From Hygrophila difformis (Eukaryota; Streptophyta; Magnoliopsida; Lamiales; Acanthaceae), in contig JAOANR010000009.1 of NCBI GenBank assembly GCA_030278955.1, positions 39,146,945 through 39,210,944 on the forward strand: a stretch of 64,000 nt of DNA. Reading direction: 5' to 3'. Numbering within the stretch: the stretch's first letter is position 1; the number at the start of each line of letters is the position of its first letter. Both the position numbers and the translations under genes were made by a program. Shown one piece after another: positions 36,945 to 48,700 of the stretch. The notes below the pieces were generated by a model. The model saw only the letters and a list, made by a program, of their open reading frames with translations, was not told the DNA's origin and made no database searches.

Positions 36945-39619
36945 AGATAACCATTCCTCTCGTGGAAATGATTTCAGAAATGCCCACCTATGCTAAGTTC
37001 TTGAAAGAATTGATTTCAGGGAAAAGGCAGGTAGAGCAGGAGGAGGTGATTGTTCTCAACAGCACATGCAGTGCCATAGTTCAGAAGAAACTGCCCGAAA
37101 AGAAAGAAGACCCTGGATGTTGCACGCTACCAGTACAGATTGGGAAGGCCAAAGTGAGCATGGGGTTATGTGATCTAGGATCCAGCATCAATGTGATGCC
37201 CTTAGCCATGGCAATTCGCCTAAGGCTCGGGGAGATTGAACCAGTCAAGATGAAGTTGCAGCTTGCAGACAGATCAATCACAAAACCCGTAGGAATCCTC
37301 AAGGATGTGGTAGTCAGAACCGGTCAAGTTCTTTTCCCAGTTGACTTCATCATCCTCGACATCGAAGAGGACTCTGAAATGCCACTTATCCTGGGACGCC
37401 CGTTTCTGGCCACTGGCAGTGCACTGATTGATGCCAAATCTGGAAGAGTCATATTGAGGGTCGATGACAAAGAAATCACCTTTGACATGGAACAGCTGCA
37501 GAAATTTCCGAATGAGGGATCTTGTTCCATATTTGATGTAATAGAAAGTAGGAGTGAGGATGAGAGCATAGACTCTGTAACTGATGAGCCAAACAAAGTT
37601 TCAAAACAGGTACTGAAGCCTGAAGGTGCGGAGCAACCAAGGAGCTGCAACGCTGTCCACTTCGAGGACCCTATCTCTGGGGACCTTGAAGAATTCGATG
37701 GGGTTGAGTTCATCCCGGAGGAAGAGGAAAGCACCGCTGAGGAGGAAGTGGATCCTGTACTGACACAGGATCCTGAAGGTAAATCTGATCTCTCTCTCCC
37801 ATCCATTTCTCGCAAATTACTGCCTTCCGTTGAATGCCCACCAGAGCTTGAACTTAAAATACTTACGGATCATCTTAAGTACGTCTTTCTCGCTGAACAT
37901 AAAAGATTACCGGTAATTGTGTCTGCCAAGCTGACACAAGAACAAGAAAAAGCTCTGGTAGACATTCTAAAGAAATATGTACATGCAATCGGATGGACCA
38001 TTTCTGATATAAAAGGAATAAGCCCCTCTGTTTGCATGCACAGAATTTTAATGGAAGAAGAGTACAAGCCCTCAAGGCAACCACAAAGGCGTCTGAACCC
38101 CCATATGCAGGAAGTAGTAAGGAAAGAAGTTATCAAGCTCTTAGATGCTGGTATCATCTATCCTATATCTGATAGCAAATGGGTCAGCCCAGTGCAGGTC
38201 GTACCGAAACGTGGGGGGATCTGTGTAACGACTAATGAGCAAGGAGAAGAAGTGGCGAAGCGTCCAGTGACCGGTTGGAGAGTTTGCATCGACTACCGGA
38301 AGCTCAATACCGCTACCAGGAAGGACCATTTCCCCTTGCCATTCATTGATCAGATGCTAGAGCGGTTGGCCGGAAGGGAGTTCTATTGCTTTTTGGATGG
38401 GTACTCTGGCTATAATCAGATTGTAATAGCTAGCGAGGATCACGACAAGACCACATTCACGTGCCCATATGGAACTTTTGCGTACAGGCGCATGCCTTTT
38501 GGACTTTGTAATGCGCCTGCCACATTTCAAAGATGCATGATGTCAATTTTCTCAGAATTTATCGAAAAATGCATTGAAGTTTTCATGGATGACTTCTCTG
38601 TGTATGGAGATACTTTTGATGAATGTTTGACTAATCTTGCACAAATTTTGAAAAGATGTGAGGACACCAACCTAGTTTTGAACTGGGAGAAGTGCCATTT
38701 CATGGTCACCGAAGGAATAGTGTTAGGTCACCGCATCTCGCGCGCAGGTATCGAAGTCGACAGAGCTAAGGTCTCAGTCATCTCAAACCTACCATTGCCT
38801 AATTCAATAAAAGCAGTTAGGAGTTTCTTAGGGCATGCCGGTTTCTACCGGAGATTCATTAAAGACTTTTCTAGAATTGCCAAGCCGCTCACTAACTTGC
38901 TTTGTAAAGAAAATCCTTTCGTAATAAATGAAGCGTGTGTTCAAGCCTTTGACACGCTCAAAGAGATGTTGATTTCTGCTCCAATAGTGCAACCACCCGA
39001 TTGGTCAATGCCTTTCAAGGTAATGTGTGATGCAAGTGATCCCGCCGTGGGTGCAGTTCTTGGGCAACATAAGGAAGGGAAGCATTGTGTAATTCATTAC
39101 GCAAGTCATGCCCTGAATGAGGCCCAAATTAACTACACCACCACGGAGAAGGAGATGTATGCTGTGGTTTTTGCGTTTGATAAATTCAGACAATATCTTA
39201 TTGGTACGAAAACCACAGTGTATACAGATCACTCTGCACTGAGATACTTGTTTAGCAAACAAGACGCCAAACCTCGATTAATCAGGTGGGTACTTTTGTT
39301 GCAAGAATTCAACATTATAATAAAAGATAGAAAAGGCAGAGACAATGGTGTTGCTGACCATTTGTCTCGACTAGAAAACGATAAAAATGAGCTAGCCGTA
39401 AATGAGAATTTTCCGGACGAGCAACTGTTTGCCTTGCATCTTCATGATCAAGCTTGTCCGTGGTTTTCCGATATTGCTAACTTTTTAGCATGCGGAATAA
39501 TTCCACCATTTCAAAGCAGGGGCCACAAAGCGAGGTTCAACCGAGATGTAGTCAACTACTTCTGGAAGATCCTTATCTCTTCAAGCATTGCGCAGATTCG
39601 ATTATTAGACGATGTGTAA
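36945..39619 (+). pseudogene. Element F protease-RT-RNase H, open until a frameshift before integrase
   Basis: Aspartic protease with CDLGSSINVMPLAMAIRLR (about 37170) and MPLILGRPFLATGSALID, then an acidic linker. Reverse transcriptase: RQPQRRLNPHMQEVVRKEV, WRVCIDYRKLN, FMDDFSVYG catalytic box at about 38584, LGHAGFYRRFIKDFSRIA. RNase H: VMCDASDPAVGAVLGQ and VYTDHSALRYLF, ending DNGVADHLSRLEND. The frame stays open from about 36945 for almost 900 codons. One G is missing near 39564 (TTCTGGAAG where TTCTGGGAAG is expected), which ends it at 39619 with a nonsense tail. Confidence 0.95.
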
Positions 39620-40746
39620 CTGAGCACGAGGCTTATCAAATTGCTAAGAAATGCCATGAGTCGGAATATGGAGGTCACCATGGCCCCACTCGAACAGCCC
39701 ATAAGGTGCTCTAGTGTGGTTTTTATTGGCCTACCATTTACGAGGATTGCAAAGCGTTTGTTAAAGCTTGCGACAAATGCCAAAGACTAGGGAATATCTC
39801 CAAGAAGGATGAGATGCCTCAACAAGGAATTCTCACTCTCGAGATTTTCGATGTATGGGATATTGACTTCATGGGACCATTCCCGACATCTGATGGGAAC
39901 CATTACATCTTGGTAGCTGTCGATTACGTTTCCAAATGGGTTGAGGCCGTTGCACTGCCATCCAATGATGGCAACCAGGTCGTCAAATTTTTGAAAAACA
40001 ACATTTTCAATAGATTTGGTGTACCCAGGGTGATCATATCAGATGGAGGAACCCATTTTGTTAATAAAGCATTTGCAAATCTTATGAGCAAAAATGGGAT
40101 TCTCCACAAGATCGGCACGCCTTACCATCCCCAAACCAGTGGTCAAGTCGAGGTCTCAAACCGCGAAATCAAACACATACTCGAGGCCACTGTGGGGACA
40201 ACTCGCAAAGATTGGTCATGTAAGCTCAATGATGCTTTATGGGCATACCGCACTGCATTCAAGACTCCCATTGGGATGTCTCCATACAGACTCGTCTTCG
40301 GAAAGGCCTGTCATTTGCCCGTGGAACTAGAGCATAAGGCTTACTGGGCCGTACGAACGCTCAATTTTGACTCACGAGTTGCTCAGAGTAAGCGCAAGTT
40401 GGACCTCAATGAAATTGAGGAAATACGTGCGCAAGCTTATGAAAGCTCGAGGATTTATAAAGAGCGGACCCAGAAGTTACACAATCGTCGTGTTAAGTCT
40501 AAACACTTCTATGTTGGCCAGAATGTCTTGTTATTCAATTCCAGGTTGAAGCTGTTCCCCGGAAAGCTTAAATCCAGATGGGAAGGGCCATACGAAGTGG
40601 TGCACGTGTTTGAAAGTGGAGCTGTCAGGATCCGAACTGACAAAGGAGAGCTGGTAGTGAATGGACACAGATTGAAGGAGTATCTTGGGCAGTTCGACCC
40701 CGAAAAAGAAGCTCAAATGACAACAGAACCGGCTTATGCTCAATAA
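39565..40746 (+). pseudogene. Element F integrase, one TAG
   Basis: Resumes after the frameshift with DPYLFKHCADSIIRRCV. Zinc region CHESEYGGHHGPTRTAHKVL, then an in-frame TAG at 39712-39714 (CAG expected), then [15 protein letters not shown] and CDKCQRLGN. The core carries [25 protein letters not shown] and [14 protein letters not shown] with the D,D,E residues. C-terminal part [20 protein letters not shown] ends at 40746. From 39715 to 40746 it is uninterrupted. Confidence 0.93.
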
Positions 40747-40848
40747 ATATTATACATATATTTACTTACTTATTTATTACTTGCTCCACCTATTTTTATT
40801 GGGACAAAGTATCCAAAAATCAATTGAACATTTAGAGTACTAAGACTC

Positions 40849-41758
40849 TAAATGTGAGGATGTTGATATTTGGAGAAAACCTAATGCTTTCTTATAATTG
40901 TTTTGCAGGAATTCAAGGAACCAACAAAAAGAAAGATAAAGTTTCCAGCAAACCAGGTTCCCGGTTGGGTTAACATTATATTTAATGAAAATTAATTCTG
41001 GAATTTAGAGAAATCTAAAATCCAGAATAAATTCATAAAATAAAATTGTTAACCCAACCTAATATATGCAAGCAATATGTTTTAGATTCTAATTCTGTGT
41101 AGACATGTTTGCTTTTGAGTTCATCTTGATGAACATAAATTTTTTTTGAAAACCTAAAAATTTTCCTAGGTCTTGAATGTGGTTTATTTTTCAAGAAAAT
41201 TCGAATTAATTCGCATTGCTTGGAACAAACCACATAAGACATTTTGCCTTGGAAATTTTCACTCTCAGATTAGCTAATTCGAATTATGCAGGCAATTCGA
41301 ATTAATTCGAATTGACATGCGAAACTCGAATTGGCACCCAAGGCAGAACTTCCGGATGTATTATCTGGCCAAGTATTGCAATTCGAATTATAAGGCAATT
41401 CGAATTAATTCGAAATTGCCTGACCAATTCGAATTGGCATACAAAAGGCATCTTCCTCAGCAAGCGAGCAATTCGAGTTATTTAAGCAATTCGAATTAAT
41501 TCGAATTGGCCACAATAATTCGAATTGGCTCACTTGGGCACCTTGTGCAAATTTTGCCCTCAACCTCAAGTTCGAATTGTGAGTCAATTCGAATTAATTC
41601 GAATTGATCTCAGAATTCGAACTTGCTTTGTTTCTTTGTCTTTCAAGCCAATTCGAATTAATTCGAATTGGCCTGAATAACTCGCATCTCTCACAGAATG
41701 CACCAATTCGAATTAATTCAAATTAGTGCATAATTCGAACTCTCTTTTCTGAATCCTT
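40849..41758 (+). other. Internal LTR-start and U3-like block in F
   Basis: The 20-mer TAAATGTGAGGATGTTGATA at 40849-40868 is identical to the polypurine tract plus first LTR bases at 45749-45768. What follows (TGATATTTGGAG at 40864) is laid out like the U3 of F: about 330 bp of plain sequence, then AATTCGAATT modules, then a TATA box. Overall it is not the same sequence as LTR F, so it may be a U3 from a related Athila LTR. It separates pol from the F-box ORF. Confidence 0.6.
41196..41738 (+). repeat. AATTCGAATT palindrome array upstream of the F-box unit
   Basis: Six to seven modules of the same one-pair-one layout as in the LTR, with more variant sites (AATTCGAGTT, AATTCGAAATT, AATTCAAATT). 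The spacers differ from those in the LTR. The array ends about 20 bp before a TATA box. Confidence 0.92.
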
Positions 41759-41765
41759 TTTATAC
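41759..41765 (+). promoter_or_regulatory. Candidate TATA box of the second transcription unit in F
   Basis: CCTTTTTATACCCCCC directly after the palindrome array, 142 bp upstream of the ATG at 41901. The intervening sequence is a C/T-rich, plant-5'UTR-like tract. No transcript evidence is available. Confidence 0.5.
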
Positions 41766-41900
41766 CCCCCTTTCCCTCTCATTTCCCTCACTTTCACTTT
41801 TCACATTTCCAAAATCCCCCGTTCTCTCTCTCGCGAAACCCTTCTTCCTCGCGAAACCAGTCACTCGTCTCGACCTTTCCTCCGTTCAAACTCGTCGGAA

Positions 41901-41938
41901 ATGGCATCTTCGTCATCGAATCCGAGTGGGAGCAGGGG
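41901..41938 (+). other. Candidate first coding exon of the F-box gene
   Basis: ATG in good context (GGAAATGGC), reading MASSSSNPSGSR and two bases of a Gly codon, then the perfect plant donor GGGGTAAGTG (GT at 41939). This is the usual style of a plant N-terminal exon. The phase (two bases over) matches an acceptor AG at 43222-43223 leading into the F-box frame. A splice prediction only. Confidence 0.45.
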
Positions 41939-43223
41939 GTAAGTGTTTCTTTTTCATTTTCGCACTCGGTTTTCACAGTTTTCAGTTGTGTCCCTTCGTA
42001 TTCCTTGTGAAATCGGGGTTGGGGAGGGAATGTGTTTCGTTTTTCATATTGGGAAGGGTCGGAATATGGTCGGAGTATGTTAGGCATGTTCGGAAATGGG
42101 TTAGAACTGAGTAGGCAGAACCTAGGGTTTTAGGACTTTTGGTCATAACTTCCATTTTTAGTGGGTTCGAGTTTTCTGTGGTGAGAGGGCATCTCATTTT
42201 GAAAATGAGGGTTGCAAAACCCTCGAAAATCCGGTTTTTGTTATTTTTTGTAGTGTTGTTTTACTGCCCTGCTTATCTTTGTATTATTGATTTTGGTAAC
42301 CTGTGAGTAGGATGAACACTGTGACATCTTCCTTGAGTCACTGTTATTTTGATATGCTTGATGATGATGACGAACAATGCATGTTGATGATGTCTAAGAA
42401 TCCATGTTTTGAAGCATGATTTTTGGAAAGATTTATGCATGACATTGATATGTACGGACCAATTGTGTTTGTTTGTTTTTATGGTTATATGTATTATATT
42501 ATATGAGTATTTTTGTAATAAATGCTTTTGTCGGGTACATGTTGCCCGCACTTTGCAAACTCAATTCTAGAAGTTGATGTTTGTACATCCGGGATACATG
42601 GTACAGACGAAACCATGCCAAAATTTTTCCAACACTTTTGGCAAGTCATTTATGTGTAAAAAGACAAAATGATAGAATGTTCTTGGCATTAAAGGTGTTT
42701 GATCTTTGGCACTTTGGAACAAGTGGGGAATATTCATGAGGAATGTTTTGTTCTATTCCTCAAAAACCCGCTTTCCAAAACAAAATCCAAATGGGGGACC
42801 ACTTACACCCCCAATTTTACTAAATAAACAAATCAACACTTTTTCATAAAAATCCAAAAATTACCTTTTGTGCATGCATGTTTGTTTTTATTTTTCATTT
42901 TGTTGGTCCAGTTATGCATACTGATGATTACATAATTCATCTCTTGCATTTGCCGTACATCATTAATCTCTCATCTTTCCTATCTCACATGATTTCAATC
43001 GCTTTTCAAGTGATGCCAAAAAAAAAATCAAAATCCTTTCGTAGGCTCAACAACCTACGAAATATTCTCTTTTTGGTCCTTCGACCACCCAAAAACATCT
43101 TAGACTATTTATAGTCCAAGAAAAAAATTTCTAAGGATCCAAGATCCTTATATCTCTCTTGCTTTCCTTATTTTTGCTGTAATAAGAGTAGATTTGATAA
43201 TCTGACCCCTTGGACCTTCATAG
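41939..43223 (+). other. Candidate intron of the F-box unit in F
   Basis: AT-rich, with T-rich stretches after the donor. No long open frame. A short frame at 43013-43111 (MPKKKSKSFRRLNNLRN then a stop) could be a relic exon or chance. The proposed acceptor context is CCTTGGACCTTCATAG. Confidence 0.4.
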
Positions 43224-44007
43224 TGTACCTCAAGTGAGACAGGTGTTAGCAAGCGAACTGTACTTTGAAGTGGCTGAAGGTGTAAGGCTGAGGGTCTCAG
43301 ACCTAATCATCTCTCCATGTCTTTTCAGAGACATCATTCCCCCAGTCCAAAACGAAGATCAAGAGGAGACGACCCAACTACTGGATCTGCCAGTAGAACT
43401 CTTAGGAGAGATTCTCTCCCGTATCAGAGAGGACTGCATCAAGAAAGTGTGGAGGATCAGAGAAGTGTGTACCAAGCTCAGGGATGCAGCTGATCTTCCC
43501 GTTGTCTACAAGAGATGTGAACTGGAGACTACCATTGTTAAGCTATGGGAACAAAGGGTTGAACTGCAGAAAGGGGTACTCCTGGCCAAGTGCGAAGAAG
43601 CTGGCAACTACAACCTCCAACTTATCCCAGCCCTGCAGGCATTCGGAGCAGGAAACGAAACTCTGGCTTGTGAGCTGCTAAAGGAAGGGATTGAGGACAA
43701 CCACAAGGCCTCAATCTTTGTCAGGGGATACGTGCTGCTTAGCAAGCTGGACAATGAACAGGTCCAGCAGGGGGTGTCAATGATCAACAGGATCATAACC
43801 AACAGGTTCGTCATGCAATACATTGGGACTAACGTCTTCGCATGGTTGGCTGACAGCCTGGAGACACCCGACCTGTTCGGAAATCAAGGACCAAGAGTCT
43901 ACTGCACCAGGGTGATGGAAGAAGATGAGGAAGACATGGGAGATTTCCGCGTACCCTACAGCCTGACGAACTATGTCCACTGGACCAGAATATTCTTCCA
44001 AGGATAG
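43224..44007 (+). CDS. Captured F-box protein, main exon
   Basis: About 260 codons without a stop, ending TAG at 44005-44007. An in-frame stop lies upstream at 43198-43200 and there is no ATG at the 5' end, so it is probably an exon rather than a single-exon gene. The block TQLLDLPVELLGEILSRIRE and WRIREVCTKLRDAADLPVVY is an F-box, the Skp1-binding motif of SCF ubiquitin ligases. The part after it (CEEAGNYNLQLIPALQAFG, ACELLKEGIEDNHKASIF, RGYVLLSKLDNEQ) resembles the tail of plant F-box proteins of the At2g35280 type. The C-terminus is acidic, then aromatic. Nothing in it resembles gag, pol or an envelope. It is visibly GC-richer than the AT-rich DNA on either side. It lies on the gag-pol strand, in the slot where many Athila elements have an extra ORF. 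A host-derived gene carried by F is the best reading. Function in the element unknown. Confidence 0.68.
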
Positions 44008-45023
44008 AGGGGAAGGATGCTGAAGATGGACTGAATCTGGAAAGATTCACTTTTGACTGGAACATTATTTTGGTAATCTTTTGACTGATCTTTGATGCTA
44101 ACTTATTCAAGTGTACATCTGCGTCTGTATTGATGTTTAGATGCGATTAAGGTTGTGTGCTATATAACGAACCTTGGATTTGTCTGTTATGATGGTTGTA
44201 CGACGTATTCTGGTAGTCGTACATTACTGCTTTCCAAAAGTGAGTTTCGTCTTGAGTTCTCTATTATTTGAAAAAGATGTGTGGCAGTCCAAGATGAATA
44301 AGTGACTGTCACGCCAAAAACAATCTGTGACATGCTTGCATGCTCACAGTGTCTTTTTACTGCTTTCAATTAAATAAACCGGCATAAAACAAGCATAAAT
44401 CTGTCACCTAAATTCACATGTTGAATTTAGGCTGAAAATGAAATTTTCAGACTATTACATTGGGATAAAACAATTAAAAATATGCATGACATGAATTCTT
44501 GAGGTTTTGAGCTATAAAAATCCAATGATATGATCACTTGAAAGAAAAACGAACTTTCATGTTGAGAATTTGATTGAATAATTGTAAGAATTTTTCAAAG
44601 GCTAAATCTGAGAATAAATGTATGACATGATCAAGCCATACCATGTGAGATTTGAGCCATGAGTCACTATCACTCATTTCTTTCTTTGATTGTGTGAATC
44701 GATTCGATTAAAGGACACTAGAACTTTCAATTGGGACCGATTCAAGACCATGCCATATTCCCGAAATCGAGCAAATGATCGAGGCACTTAGAAAACCCAA
44801 AATTTTGGCTTTCGTTTGAATTCCAAACCCAAAAACATTTTCCCTTTAGGATTAACCAACTTGAGCCTTTAAGCCTAATTTTTCTTTGAAACCACTATAT
44901 TATTCCCAGCCTTACAAAAAGACCAAGAAAATCAAACCCAAGTGTACATGAGCCATCCCATCAAGGCATTGTGATTTTTGATCATCAAATATGTATCAAT
45001 CGGTATGCTATAAACTGATTCAA

Positions 45024-45055
<32 letters not shown>

Positions 45056-45748
45056 AAAATAAAAAAAAATTGTTGAGATCCATTCAACAAGAATAAATTG
45101 CAAATGACAAAGCAAATTAGACAAAGTCTAATGTCATGCAATAGAAAAAGAAAGAAAAACAAAAGAAAGAAAGAAATAATGATGATCATAAATTCTACAA
45201 CATGCCAAGTTAAGATGGAATGGTGTCGTGTCACTTTTTAGCCCAATATTTTCCTTTCCTACCAAATGTTACAACCGTATGCCCCGTTATAACCTTGAAA
45301 AAGACCTCGGGATCTCGATTTGAGGAAATGAGTAGGTGGCGAGTTGGTCCAATTGCAAGCTTATGGGAGAATTTAATTGAATTTGATTTTGAGCGTGATG
45401 ATAAAAGCCAATCTTGAGAGTGAGTGAACTTTCCGATTCTACTATATGTGAGGCTCTGTTTCTATTAATCAATGATCATGTCACGCCTGAATTCAAGGAG
45501 TAAGCCAATGGATCTTTCTAAACACTTATTCAAGAAGAATTAACAATAATGATTGGTTTGTGTGTTCACTCAAGTGAGAAGTATCATTCCATTAAACACT
45601 GCAACCAAGAGAGTTTAATACTTGTAATTTTGATTGTCTTATCCCAATATAAAAAGAATGAAATTTTTGAGGCCACGCAAATGGATTGAATGTGCAGAGT
45701 CCAAGCTCCTAGGAGCACTGACTATGACTGCTCGGGGACGATCAGTAT
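44008..45748 (+). other. 3' region of F after the F-box ORF
   Basis: The first about 200 bp looks like a gene 3' UTR (T-rich, TGATGTT and TTGTCTGTTATG type sequence). An A/AAT-rich tract at 45020-45070 could be an old poly(A) or simple repeat. 45220-45740 is ordinary retroelement 3' leader, with the CTCGGGGACGATCAGTATT sequence common just before Athila polypurine tracts. No coding sequence supported. Confidence 0.5.
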
Positions 45749-45763
45749 TAAATGTGAGGATGT
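45749..45763 (+). promoter_or_regulatory. Polypurine tract of F
   Basis: TAAATGTGAGGATGT immediately before the 3' LTR (TGATAATGG at 45764). Less purine-rich than usual. Its exact copy is at 40849-40863. Confidence 0.7.
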
Positions 45764-48700
45764 TGATAATGGCCAAAACTGACCATTATTTCCAATCCAT
45801 TTCCGTGTCTGAGACGGACATTTTGATCGTGTTTCCATCTTATTTTAATAAGAAAGCAGTTGAATTTGACAGATTAATGCTAGTTTGTAAAAACATCGAG
45901 CCGGTAATAAAAAGACACAAAATATGCAATTTTTAATTGTATTTGTGTTAGAAAAATTCAAAAACATGAAAAAAGGAAAAAGAAAAGAAAAAGGAAGAAA
46001 GATGGGAAAAAGATCAAAAATCCCACAACTGAAATTTGGTCAAGTGTTGAAGCACAATTCGAATTGTGCAATTTGAATTAATTCGAATTGCACACAATTC
46101 GAATTGCTGAAGAGAACAAGAAGTGGTTAAGTGTTGGGAAGGGATGCAGAAGAGCTAATTCGAATTACTATGGCCAATTCGAGTTAATTCGAATTGGCTT
46201 GAATAATTCGAATTAGGGAATGAAGAGAAGAAGATGCAATTCGAATTGTCCAATTCGAATTAATTCGAATTGGCACAAACAATTCGAATTGCCAACAGAT
46301 GCAAAGAAGCCAAGAAACCCTCATCCAATTCGAGAAAAGACCAATTCGAATTCTTCACAACAATTCGAATTGACAACTGAAGGCCACATTTCCATCTCAA
46401 GGAAGAAATCTCACAATTCGAATTAATTCAAATTGGATGAGATAATTCGAACTTCACTCAAAAATCCATCAAAAGCTGTGGAGCATGAGCACAACATTGG
46501 TGGGCCTAGGGTTTCGAAATTTGTCTATAAAAGCAGACCTTCCACAACAGAGCAAAGAGAGGAAGAATTTAACCAAAAAGCAGCTGGGACAAAAAGAATA
46601 GCAGGAGGTTCCACACCCCTTAAGGGTTAGGTAGGTAGTTTAGTTTAGTTTAGTTTAGTTTACTTTCCTTGCAAGTAGTATAGTGTTTACATGCTTTTGA
46701 TCTTAGTATAGTGTAGAAGCAGTTTATGTAACCCTTAGAGTAGCCATTTCCAGAATTTTTTTTACATGCTTTCTAGTTAAAATAAACCCTACCTTCAAGT
46801 TAATGATGGTTTTGGGTTCTTTGTTTTGCTTTCAAAGTGTCAATACAAGAAAAATTTCCAGAAATGGTGTTATTCATGTGTTTTGGCACCCTTTAATGCT
46901 TTCTTTAGAAATAAATGCTTAGCATGTTTGTTTGTTTCAACTAGGTTACATTTATTATGTCCTAGTTGACATTCAAACTTAATAAATGCATGTTTGGTGG
47001 GTTTTTGGCTTGATTTTGTGCCTTAGAGCCTCAAATAAGTGTTCTTAGGTTTTAGACGTTTTTAGGATCTGTTAGAATTTACCTTTATGCCTTATTTTCC
47101 TGCCTTGTTTTTATTTTATGCTGCCTTAGATAACTTGAGTGTTCTTAGTTTATTCATGTAGTTCTTAGATAACTAGATGTTTTAGGTTCTCTGATCTTTG
47201 AATCCTTTGTTTGTAGTAATAGGGTTTAAATCTTGCCAATACCCACTGGACATGTGTTTGTTTATTTCTTGAAAACCTCACTAGGGTGGCTGTGAAGTGA
47301 CATTGATGTGAGATGAGGGATTTGGTAAATCTAAACCCATCATTAACCGCACAGTGTACACCTAACCCATACTTGTGAGAACAAAAATTATTATTGTTCA
47401 AAAATGTGATTCGAATTGAGGCAATTCGAATTGTCTCGAATTGCCTGAAAAATTCAAATTGCACACCAAAAATTATTCTCATGTGGTCTCCAACCAATTC
47501 GAATTCTCTAATTCGAATTAATTCGAATTGATTCATACAATTCGAATTGGCGTGAGAAATCACATTGTATTGCATACCACCCATTCATGCATTGGTTTAT
47601 TTCTTCATCTCTAACCAATCCGAATTATGCAATTCCAATTAATTCGAATTGCTGGACAATTCGAATTCACCCTTCCCCTTGAGGTATATGCCTTAGTCAA
47701 TTTTGAGCAAGGAAAGGACTTCATCAATTCGAGTTGTCCAATTCTAATTAATTCGAATTGCTCAACAATTCGAATTAGATGATATCTCATTCCTTTGCAA
47801 GGATTAATTGGGTAAGATCATACTTCATTCTTCATGAATTCTCAATTCGAATTGCCCCAGTAATTCGAATTGAACTATTCCTTCTATTTTGAAAACTCCA
47901 AAAATATTTTTTCTTCCATGATTTGTGTAAGTTGCATGGATGTATTGGGCCTAGGCCAAATTCATCTGATTTCTATCCATTACACATTTCAACCCATTAG
48001 TGTCCATTTATTGTGTGCTTAACACCCACACAATACCAAAAATATTTTCTTACCTTTATGTTTTTCTCTTTCATTGTGTGTATGAACGGATAATGAGAAA
48101 CACCACAGATTAAGGTTGGTGAAAGGTCCGTTCACAGGGATATCGATTAACCCGTCTTCTGTGTGTAAAACATTATCTGTTATTTTGCATGATCTGGTTA
48201 GTGGTTGGTGGAAGCTTCGGCGAGCGTTCTCTTCACTAAGAGTTTCGATTAGTCACTCAGCCAATTCCTAATCAGATACAGTTTTAATTTTCCTTATCTT
48301 AATTTCTCAACCTGAATTCAAGTTGCAATGGTATTAACTGATGTCGACCAACATCAGTTAAGACATATTACAGCAAGAAATATGTGGGTTTTTTCTTCCA
48401 CTCACAGACAAAAGAAAACTAAATGACGGCGGTCACCGTTGTTTGGAATTCTTTCTGTCTAAAATCAGTCATCTGGGAAAATTGGGAACCGGACAGCAGA
48501 TGTTTGCAGTCCGGAAAACCCCAACTATCTCCGGCACTCTTTTTAGCCGATTTCTTCTCATCTCAGGCTAATTCACCTTTGTGTATCGCATTCTGTTTAA
48601 CCCCACCATATATTTTGGGGTACTTTATTTTCCTTTTCATATACTTGTATGCATGATACTATTATGTAGATGTTCTGGTCTTATTGCTATTTTGGGTATC

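Noticed and set aside
42878..43114. 79-codon frame before the F-box exon as a separate gene
   Set aside because: Hydrophobic, AT-driven translation with no recognised motif; only the MPKKKSKSFRR part could be a relic exon.
43829..44110. Reverse-strand frame over the F-box exon
   Set aside because: It is the complement of a better-supported plus-strand coding frame.
45021..45070. A/AAT-rich tract as proof of a retrocopied poly(A) tail of the F-box mRNA
   Set aside because: It lies about 1 kb after the ORF and contains regular AAT/AAAT units, so a simple repeat is equally likely.
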